A DNA stretch of 5,637 nucleotides from Treponema sp. (GTDB taxonomy: Bacteria; Spirochaetota; Spirochaetia; Treponematales; Treponemataceae). The notes beneath the pieces are model-generated. The model saw nothing but the letters and a program-made list of their open reading frames with translations. It made no database searches and was not told where the DNA came from. This document shows positions 1 to 4,226 of the stretch, piece by piece. The stretch's first letter is position 1, and each line of letters begins with the position of its first letter. Made by a program: the position numbers and the translations under genes. The stretch is from NCBI GenBank assembly GCA_012799545.1, contig JAAZLA010000069.1, forward strand, positions 1-5,637. The letters are read 5' to 3'.

Positions 1-456
1 ATTATAGATTTAATCGCAGAAAACGTTGTTTCAAACGTACGTGATTTAGAAGCAGCTATTACAAAAATTATTGCCTATACAGAACTCATCGGAAAAACAA
101 TTACCTTGGAAATCGCAAAACAACAATTACGCGACGCCTTTACATCTCCACGACAAGGAAATATTTCCATAGAAAAAATTCAAAAAATTGTAGCCGATCA
201 TTATAACCTCTCATTTACGGACTTAAAAGCGCGAAAAAGAACAAAAAACATTGCTACAGCACGACAAATAGCTATGTATATAGCACGAGAAATTACCGAA
301 TTTTCAACAACAGAAGTAGGAGCTGAGTTTGGAGGGCGAGATCATACAACCGTTATGCATGCATGTCAAAAAATAGAAGAGCTCGTAAAAACAGATACCC
401 ATCTACAATCGAACATTCATTTGCTGATAAATACCATAAAAGACGCAAAAAAATAG
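1..456 (+). CDS. dnaA: Chromosomal replication initiator DnaA, C-terminal part (5' end cut by window)
   Basis: DnaA is the ATP-dependent initiator that binds DnaA boxes at oriC, melts the origin and recruits the replicative helicase. The frame is open from base 1, so the gene begins upstream; 151 residues are visible, ending in TAG. Visible residues 12-19 (NVRDLEAA) match the sensor II segment closing the AAA+ domain, with the sensor arginine at residue 14. Domain IV follows: a basic loop near residues 76-83 (KARKRTKN) and the helix-turn-helix signature GGRDHTTVMHA at about 111-121 (bases 331-363), which reads DnaA boxes. A TTG at 106 lies inside the conserved reading and is not the real start. 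The gene lies directly upstream of the origin and dnaN, the classical arrangement. Nothing looks broken. The family identity is essentially certain. Confidence 0.97.
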   Translation: MIDLIAENVVSNVRDLEAAITKIIAYTELIGKTITLEIAKQQLRDAFTSPRQGNISIEKIQKIVADHYNLSFTDLKARKRTKNIATARQIAMYIAREITEFSTTEVGAEFGGRDHTTVMHACQKIEELVKTDTHLQSNIHLLINTIKDAKK

Positions 457-458
457 CT

Positions 459-487
459 TAGACAAGTTGTGCATAATATGTTACAAT
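459..487 (+). promoter_or_regulatory. Candidate promoter for dnaN-recF-dciA
   Basis: A -35-like TAGACA (459-464, 5 of 6 to TTGACA) is followed by a 17-base spacer and a -10-like TACAAT (482-487, 5 of 6 to TATAAT). A TG at 479-480, one base upstream of the -10, makes an extended -10. Transcription would start near 494, giving a leader of about 187 bases that crosses the origin. The exact DnaA box at 468-476 lies in the spacer, so bound DnaA should compete with RNA polymerase. The sequence is AT-rich, so chance matches are possible. Confidence 0.55.
468..476 (-). promoter_or_regulatory. DnaA box 1
   Basis: The plus strand reads TGTGCATAA, the complement of TTATGCACA, an exact match to TTATNCACA. 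It begins 12 bases after the dnaA stop and lies between the -35 and -10 elements of the candidate dnaN promoter. Confidence 0.85.
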
Positions 488-499
488 CTTGTTATTCTA

Positions 500-508
500 T
501 GTGTATGA
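500..508 (-). promoter_or_regulatory. Possible weak DnaA box 2
   Basis: The complement reads TCATACACA, one mismatch from TTATNCACA. On its own this would be weak evidence. Its centre is 32 and 28 bases from the exact boxes on either side, in register with the array, which raises its standing as a low-affinity site. Confidence 0.5.
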
Positions 509-527
509 CTAATCAATAAAAGGAATA

Positions 528-536
528 TGTGCATAA
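528..536 (-). promoter_or_regulatory. DnaA box 3
   Basis: The plus strand reads TGTGCATAA, identical in sequence and orientation to box 1. It forms the left arm of a near-perfect inverted repeat with the box at 558-566. Confidence 0.85.
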
Positions 537-557
537 GTAAATGTTAAAATTTCATAC

Positions 558-566
558 TTATACACA
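558..566 (+). promoter_or_regulatory. DnaA box 4
   Basis: TTATACACA is an exact match to TTATNCACA. It is the only exact box on the plus strand and points towards the DnaA-trio and A/T-rich segment, so it is the natural anchor for DnaA loading onto the melted strand. Confidence 0.85.
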
Positions 567-608
567 AAATAAAACCTTACACTATAAAGAATTAACTAGG
601 TTTTTAAG

Positions 609-617
609 ATATTAACA
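609..617 (+). promoter_or_regulatory. Possible degenerate DnaA box next to the trio element
   Basis: ATATTAACA has two mismatches from TTATNCACA. It would not be called from sequence alone. It directly abuts GGGCC and then the trios, which is where the trio-proximal box of a BUS element belongs. Its centre is 51 bases from that of box 4. Confidence 0.4.
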
Positions 618-642
618 GGGCCTATTATTACTATTACTATTA
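618..642 (+). promoter_or_regulatory. GC-rich step plus DnaA-trio array (basal unwinding element)
   Basis: GGGCC (618-622) runs into seven consecutive in-register triplets CTA, TTA, TTA, CTA, TTA, CTA, TTA (622-642). Read on the other strand each is 3'-(G/A)AT-5', the DnaA-trio on which DnaA assembles along single-stranded DNA in Bacillus and which has been proposed to be widespread. The order of box, short GC-rich step and trios matches that model. Family knowledge supplies the function; the repeat is seen directly. Confidence 0.72.
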
Positions 643-663
643 TTTATATATATATAATAATAA
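638..663. promoter_or_regulatory. A/T-only segment, likely DNA unwinding element
   Basis: Twenty-six consecutive A or T bases, including an alternating TA run at about 645-654, follow the trios and end nine bases before the dnaN Shine-Dalgarno sequence. It is the most easily melted stretch of the origin region. A TATAAT at 653-658 could be read as a -10 box, but no acceptable -35 lies at the right distance. Confidence 0.65.
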
Positions 664-680
664 GGTATTTTGGAGGAATC

Positions 681-1784
681 ATGAAATTCACATTTGACAA
701 AGATACAATGCTTAAAGAAATAAGCATTGCACAAGAAATAATTGCAACAAAAAATGCATTGTCTATACTTTCTAATGTATTGTTTATTGCAGAAAATAAT
801 ACCCTTACCATTAAAGCAACAGATATAAAAGTAAACTTTGAAACAAAAATTCCTATTGAAATTGAAACAGAAGGAAAAACAACTATCTTTTGTGATAAAC
901 TTATGAGCATTTTAACTTCTCTTCCTTCAGGAGAAGTAGAATTTATACAAGATGAAACAAAAATTACTATTAAGCCAATTGCAAAAAAAGTAAAATTTCA
1001 GTTAAAAAGCATGGCAAGCGATAAATTTCCAGAATTTATAAATACCGATGAAGTAAACTTTATAGAAGTTCCTATTCAGGACTTAAAAGATATGATTACA
1101 CAGACAATATTTGCTGTTTCAGATGACGAAACACGATATTTTATGAACGGTGTATATTTTGATAAAAAAGATGATGCTTTAATCTTAGTTGCAACTGATG
1201 GTAGACGCCTTTCATATATTTCAAAAGCTCTTTATCAAGGAGTACAAGAATTTTCTCCAGCAATTGTACCACCAAAAATTCTAAACATTATTTTAAAACG
1301 TGCACCAAATGAAGGTAGTATTTCTCTTGCCTTCGTTGACAATATGATTATTGTAAAATTTGGAAACTATATTTTTACTTCTGTTTTAATTGAAGGACAG
1401 TTTCCAAACTACGAAAGAGTAATACCAGAAAAACAAGATTTCACCTTTGAAGTAGATAAAAAAGACTTAGGCGATGCATTAAAACGTGTTGGACTTCTCG
1501 TTGAGCAAAAATCACATAGAGTTTATTTTGCTCTTTCTGACGGCTTGTTAACAATCAGCTCTCAAGAATCGGACATAGGAAGTGCAAAAGAAGAAATTCC
1601 CTGTAAATATAGCGGTGAAGATATAACAATGGCTTTTAATTATATTTACATTGAAGAACCTATGAAAGTAATCAATACCGAACGAATACGTTTTGATTTT
1701 ACTTCTTCTATGAAAGCTGTAACAGTAAAATCTGAACCAGAAAAAGATTTTTTCCACATTGTTATGCCTATGCAAATGGAGTAA
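681..1784 (+). CDS. dnaN: DNA polymerase III beta subunit (sliding clamp)
   Basis: DnaN forms a ring dimer around DNA that tethers the replicative polymerase and other clamp-binding proteins. The 367 residues are normal for the three-domain clamp (E. coli has 366). Recognisable motifs are TRYFMNGVYF (151-160), ATDGRRLSY (171-179) and LIEGQFPNYERVIP (236-249). The C-terminal VMPMQM (361-366) corresponds to the MPMRL tail of the partner-binding pocket and carries one extra glutamate at the end. The ATG at 681 is preceded by GGAGGA (672-677) with a short three-base gap; no better start exists. It follows oriC and lies six bases before recF, so the two are probably cotranscribed. The candidate promoter at 459-487 would place it under DnaA control. 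Confidence 0.98.
   Translation: MKFTFDKDTMLKEISIAQEIIATKNALSILSNVLFIAENNTLTIKATDIKVNFETKIPIEIETEGKTTIFCDKLMSILTSLPSGEVEFIQDETKITIKPIAKKVKFQLKSMASDKFPEFINTDEVNFIEVPIQDLKDMITQTIFAVSDDETRYFMNGVYFDKKDDALILVATDGRRLSYISKALYQGVQEFSPAIVPPKILNIILKRAPNEGSISLAFVDNMIIVKFGNYIFTSVLIEGQFPNYERVIPEKQDFTFEVDKKDLGDALKRVGLLVEQKSHRVYFALSDGLLTISSQESDIGSAKEEIPCKYSGEDITMAFNYIYIEEPMKVINTERIRFDFTSSMKAVTVKSEPEKDFFHIVMPMQME
1778..1781 (+). promoter_or_regulatory. Ribosome binding site fixing the recF TTG start
   Basis: GGAG lies inside the last dnaN codons, nine bases before TTG 1791. The dnaN stop codon is in the same reading frame as recF, so TTG 1791 is the first possible start after it. Confidence 0.6.
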
Positions 1785-1790
1785 TATTTT

Positions 1791-2867
1791 TTGCCCTTTT
1801 TATCTTTATCTTTTGTAGATTATAGAAATATAGAAAATGCCAGTATTGATTTATTATCAAAAGAAGTTTTTTTTAAAGGCGATAATGGGCAAGGAAAAAC
1901 AAATCTCTTAGAAGCCTTATATATTTGCTCCTATGGTTCATCTTTTCGTACAAAAAACGATGTAGAAATTATAAAAAAACCGCATTCTGCCTATAGTATA
2001 AAAGCTTTATACAAAGATTCTTATGAAATTACACATTCAATTGTGATAAAATTTGAAAATGGTAAAAAACATATTCTCAAAAACGGAAAAAAAATAACAG
2101 ATAGAAAAGAGTTGATAAATGCGATTCCTTGTATTGTGTTTTGTCATGAAGATTTAGACTTTGTAACAGGAGAGCCAGAAAAAAGGCGCTTTTTTTTAGA
2201 CCAGTCCATAAGCTTACACAATAATATCTATGTTGATAGCTTGCGAAAATATAAAAAAATCCTTCGTTCGCGAAATATTGTACTAAAAGAACAAAACTTT
2301 GATTTATTGCCTGTTTTTACAGAAAATCTTATACAGACAGGTATGGAAATACGAAAAAAGCGAGAAGATATAAGTCTTTTTTTTAACCGCGATTTAAGTT
2401 CTTTGTACGAAGAAATAAGCGGTATTTCTGGATTAAGTCTTTCATATCATTCATCGTGGAAAAAAATGAATAAAGACGAAATACAAGCGCACTTAAAGGC
2501 TAAAGAAGGAATTGAAAAAAATCTCGGCACAAGTGTTTCAGGTCCACATAGGGATAGAATTATTTTTATAAAAGATGGGGAAAATTTTGTTTTAACTGCA
2601 TCTACGGGACAAAAACGTTTGTTATCGGTTTTACTGCGTATTTTACAAGCAAAATATATTTTTGAAGTAAACCATAAAAAACCCATTTTACTTATGGATG
2701 ATGTGTTATTGGAACTGGATCCAGGAAAACGGGAAAAAATAATGCATTTATTGCCTGAATACGAACAACTTTTTGCAACATTTTTGCCAGGTGAACCCTA
2801 TGAAAAATATGTAAAATCTAAAACAAAGGTGTATACTATACAAAAAGGACATTGGGATGAAAGATGA
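1791..2867 (+). CDS. recF: DNA replication and repair protein RecF
   Basis: RecF is an SMC-like ABC ATPase that works with RecO and RecR to load RecA at single-strand gaps and stalled forks. The 358 residues are the usual length. Walker A is GDNGQGKT (30-37). The RecF-typical GEPEKRRFFLD is at 127-137 and GPHRD at 251-255. The ABC signature is STGQKR (271-276), and Walker B with D-loop is ILLMDDVLLELD (299-310). The start is TTG: it gives MPFLSLSFVDYRNIE, which aligns with RecF N-termini, and there is no in-frame ATG before Walker A. It begins six bases after dnaN and overlaps dciA by 11 bases. It contains three runs of eight T (1867-1874, 2190-2197, 2377-2384), all in frame. No defect is seen. 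Confidence 0.97.
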   Translation: MPFLSLSFVDYRNIENASIDLLSKEVFFKGDNGQGKTNLLEALYICSYGSSFRTKNDVEIIKKPHSAYSIKALYKDSYEITHSIVIKFENGKKHILKNGKKITDRKELINAIPCIVFCHEDLDFVTGEPEKRRFFLDQSISLHNNIYVDSLRKYKKILRSRNIVLKEQNFDLLPVFTENLIQTGMEIRKKREDISLFFNRDLSSLYEEISGISGLSLSYHSSWKKMNKDEIQAHLKAKEGIEKNLGTSVSGPHRDRIIFIKDGENFVLTASTGQKRLLSVLLRILQAKYIFEVNHKKPILLMDDVLLELDPGKREKIMHLLPEYEQLFATFLPGEPYEKYVKSKTKVYTIQKGHWDER

Positions 2868-3372
2868 TGCAATTTCTAGTATATCCAATATTTTAGCAAA
2901 ATACATGGACGGAGTAGATTCTGAAATGGTAGAAAATGCTGTTAGTATTCGAAACGTATGGAAAGACATTATTTGCTCTATTCGAGGGCCAAAAAAATCA
3001 GGCTTTGAAGAAAATATATATTTAGGGGAAAAACTTTATTCGCATACAAAAATAATAGACCTCGTAAACAAGGTTTTATTGGTTGAAGTAGATCATTCAG
3101 GTTGGATTCAAACCTTGCAATTTTATAATAGCTATATTTTACGAGGCTTAAAGAAAAAAATCCCAGCTCTTGAAATTACGAGTATTGCGTTTCGCCTTAA
3201 AGGCAGCGATTTTGGTATAAAAAATATACCTAAAGCGCCAAAAAAAGAAGAAAGAGAAGAAAGACAAAAAGAAATACAAAAAGAAATACAAATAAAAGAA
3301 GATTTGCCAGAGGATTTGAAAGAAAAGTTAGAAAAATTGAAAAATATTTCCAAAAAAAACAAGAGAGCTTGA
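2857..3372 (+). CDS. dciA: DciA-like replicative helicase loader (DUF721 family)
   Basis: DUF721/DciA proteins are regarded as the ancestral loader or operator of the DnaB helicase in bacteria lacking DnaC or DnaI. The 171 residues show a helical N-terminal part with VWKDII (34-39). The core pattern is HTKIIDLVNKVLLVEVDHSGW (63-83, key residues H63, L74, V76, W83), then LQFYNSYILRGL (87-98) and ITSIAFRLKG (107-116). The last 45 residues are a Lys/Glu-rich, probably helical or disordered tail ending KKNKRA. ATG 2857 has AAAAGGA (2843-2849) seven bases upstream and overlaps the recF end by 11 bases, so translation is probably coupled. Position after dnaA, dnaN and recF supports a replication role. 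The family is clear in the core; helicase loading is inferred from relatives. Confidence 0.85.
   Translation: MKDDAISSISNILAKYMDGVDSEMVENAVSIRNVWKDIICSIRGPKKSGFEENIYLGEKLYSHTKIIDLVNKVLLVEVDHSGWIQTLQFYNSYILRGLKKKIPALEITSIAFRLKGSDFGIKNIPKAPKKEEREERQKEIQKEIQIKEDLPEDLKEKLEKLKNISKKNKRA
3271..3294 (+). repeat. Two-copy 12-base tandem repeat in the dciA tail
   Basis: GAAATACAAAAA (3271-3282) is followed by GAAATACAAATA (3283-3294), 11 of 12 identical. It encodes the repeated EIQ units within the charged C-terminal tail and is in frame, so copy-number change would lengthen or shorten the tail by four residues. Confidence 0.7.
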
Positions 3373-3398
3373 CCAAAAAATAATAAATATGCTAAACT
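3369..3398 (+). promoter_or_regulatory. Candidate promoter for the rpmH-rnpA-yidD-yidC operon
   Basis: A -35-like TTGACC (3369-3374, 5 of 6) overlaps the dciA stop codon. After an 18-base spacer comes TAAACT (3393-3398, 4 of 6 to TATAAT), with TG at 3390-3391 forming an extended -10. Transcription would start near 3405, leaving a leader of about 60 bases. The 95-base gap here is the only sizeable one after the origin, which agrees with a new transcription unit. Confidence 0.55.
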
Positions 3399-3430
3399 CA
3401 GAAACCTGTATCTACAAAAAATAAAAATTT

Positions 3431-3446
3431 AGAAAGGAAACTTTCT
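3431..3446 (+). promoter_or_regulatory. Leader hairpin with GAAA tetraloop upstream of rpmH
   Basis: AGAAAG (3431-3436) and CTTTCT (3441-3446) pair perfectly around a GAAA loop (3437-3440), a GNRA tetraloop closed by G-C. It ends seven bases before the AAAGGAG ribosome site at 3454-3460. The stem is short and A/U-rich and no U-tract follows, so it is not an intrinsic terminator. A role in mRNA stability or translation is only possible. Confidence 0.45.
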
Positions 3447-3467
3447 TATAAATAAAGGAGATGTTCC

Positions 3468-3623
3468 ATGAAAAGGACATATCAACCAAGTAAAGTCAAA
3501 AGAAATAGAAAATTCGGTTTTCGCGCAAGAATGAAAACTCGTGGTGGAAAACTTATTTTAAAACGAAGAAGAGCAAAAGGACGCTATAAATTATCTGTTT
3601 CTGATGAAAAGAAACCATATTAA
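3468..3623 (+). CDS. rpmH: 50S ribosomal protein L34
   Basis: L34 is a small, highly basic protein of the large ribosomal subunit. The 51 residues start MKRTYQPSKVKRNRKFGFRA and continue with RMKTRGGK (21-28) and RRRAKGRYKL (33-42), which follow the L34 pattern closely. A short acidic/basic extension (SVSDEKKPY) ends it, giving a few residues more than the E. coli protein. ATG 3468 has a strong AAAGGAG (3454-3460) seven bases upstream. The ATG at 3461 is in another frame. It heads the block with rnpA 16 bases downstream, the near-universal pairing of L34 with the RNase P protein. Confidence 0.97.
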   Translation: MKRTYQPSKVKRNRKFGFRARMKTRGGKLILKRRRAKGRYKLSVSDEKKPY

Positions 3624-3639
3624 TTTTTATTAGGGAAGG

Positions 3640-3993
3640 ATGCGCTTGTCTAAGAGCCGGGGTTTTACAAAAAAAGAACGAGTAAAACAAAAAAAAGAGA
3701 TTCAAAATCTTTTTAAAACAGGCAAGAGGATGAGCGTTCGAGGTGCAAAGCTCTTTTTTTTACCTTCAGATTTAGCCTTCAATAGAGTTGCATTTGCACT
3801 ACCTCGCGGTTATGGTACAGCTGTACAAAGAAATTTTGCGAAACGAATAAGCCGAGAAGTGTATCGAAATTTAAAGGGTGAACTAGCCCGATCCTATGAT
3901 TTATTGTTTTTATTCTATCCAGGAAATGATACAATTAGTATTCGAGAAAATCAAATACGGCTATTATGTAAAAAAGCAGGGTTATTATGCTAA
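3640..3993 (+). CDS. rnpA: Ribonuclease P protein component
   Basis: RnpA binds the catalytic RNase P RNA and helps it recognise precursor tRNA leaders for 5' maturation. The 117 residues match the family length, with a basic N-terminus, VAFALPRGYGTAVQRN (50-65) and the signature segment RNFAKRISRE (64-73). Relatives usually have RNRxKR here; Phe replaces the middle Arg. The start is uncertain: ATG 3640 has AGGGA (3632-3636) only three bases away, while TTG 3646 in the same frame has AAGGA (3636-3640) five bases away. I kept ATG because MRLSK resembles RnpA N-termini; the choice changes only two residues. Its stop overlaps the yidD start by seven bases. Confidence 0.93.
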   Translation: MRLSKSRGFTKKERVKQKKEIQNLFKTGKRMSVRGAKLFFLPSDLAFNRVAFALPRGYGTAVQRNFAKRISREVYRNLKGELARSYDLLFLFYPGNDTISIRENQIRLLCKKAGLLC

Positions 3994-4211
3994 AAAAAAT
4001 ATGTTCTCGTATTTTTATTTTTTTAATTCGCTTTTATCAAAAATGTATTTCGCCTCTTTTTCCTGCAACGTGTAGATTTCAGCCCACATGCTCTAATTAT
4101 ACTCTTCAAGCTATAAAAAAACATGGTCCTTTTAAGGGGCTGTTTTTAGGAATTAAGAGAATTTCACGCTGTCATCCATTTCACGAAGGGGGCTATGATC
4201 CAGTTCCGTAA
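3987..4211 (+). CDS. yidD: Membrane protein insertion efficiency factor YidD
   Basis: YidD is a small inner-membrane-associated protein that aids YidC/Sec-dependent insertion of membrane proteins. The 74 residues carry nearly the whole family pattern: FYQKCISPLFPATCRFQPTC (16-35), the AIKKHG segment (42-47), KGLFLGIKRISRCHP (50-64) and GGYDPVP at the C-terminus (68-74). The conserved cysteines are C29, C35 and C62. The N-terminal stretch (about 5-18) is hydrophobic with basic residues, fitting an amphipathic membrane-facing helix. ATG 3987 overlaps the rnpA stop and has CAGGG (3977-3981) five bases upstream, suggesting coupled translation. yidC follows after 15 bases. Confidence 0.95.
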   Translation: MLKKICSRIFIFLIRFYQKCISPLFPATCRFQPTCSNYTLQAIKKHGPFKGLFLGIKRISRCHPFHEGGYDPVP

Positions 4212-4226
4212 GTATTAGGAGTAAAA

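Larger units (their letters stand above)
528..566. repeat. Inverted repeat made of two opposed DnaA boxes
   Basis: The left arm 528-539 (TGTGCATAAGTA) and right arm 555-566 (TACTTATACACA) are reverse complements at 11 of 12 positions, with a 15-base centre. The match runs three bases past each 9-base box, so the flanks are conserved between the arms too. Confidence 0.75.
457..680. other. oriC: Probable replication origin (oriC), dnaA-dnaN intergenic region
   Basis: This 224-base gap has no credible gene. It holds three exact TTATNCACA boxes (468-476 and 528-536 on the minus strand, 558-566 on the plus strand), a one-mismatch box (500-508) and a degenerate box (609-617). After these come GGGCC (618-622), seven DnaA-trios (622-642) and a pure A/T run (638-663). 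Position between dnaA and dnaN, box clustering and an adjacent melting region are the standard signs of a bacterial oriC. The assignment is by sequence pattern only. A strand-composition switch cannot be judged because the window shows only one side of the origin. Confidence 0.88.

Noticed and set aside
106..456. A separate 116-residue gene starting at TTG 106
   Set aside because: The frame continues upstream to base 1 with conserved DnaA sequence, so this is an internal codon of dnaA.
541..615. A 24-codon open frame starting ATG within the dnaA-dnaN gap
   Set aside because: No ribosome site precedes it, and it runs through the DnaA box and the degenerate box; origin function explains this sequence better.
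653..658. Perfect TATAAT as the -10 of a dnaN promoter
   Set aside because: It is embedded in a TA repeat, has no TTGACA-like box 16-18 bases upstream, and would start transcription almost at the ribosome site.
644..910. Minus-strand open frame of 88 codons across the start of dnaN
   Set aside because: It lies opposite the strongly conserved dnaN and the A/T-only segment, and its product is low-complexity and Ile/Ser-rich. The other minus-strand frames (1548-1775, 2447-2686, 2748-2969, 3132-3362, 5394-5576) are likewise antisense to real genes.
1750..1758. TTTTCCACA, one mismatch from a DnaA box, at the dnaN 3' end
   Set aside because: It is isolated, far from the array, and fully explained by conserved coding sequence (FFHI).
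3431..3446. Hairpin before rpmH as a terminator for the dciA transcript
   Set aside because: The stem has only two G-C pairs and is not followed by a T run.
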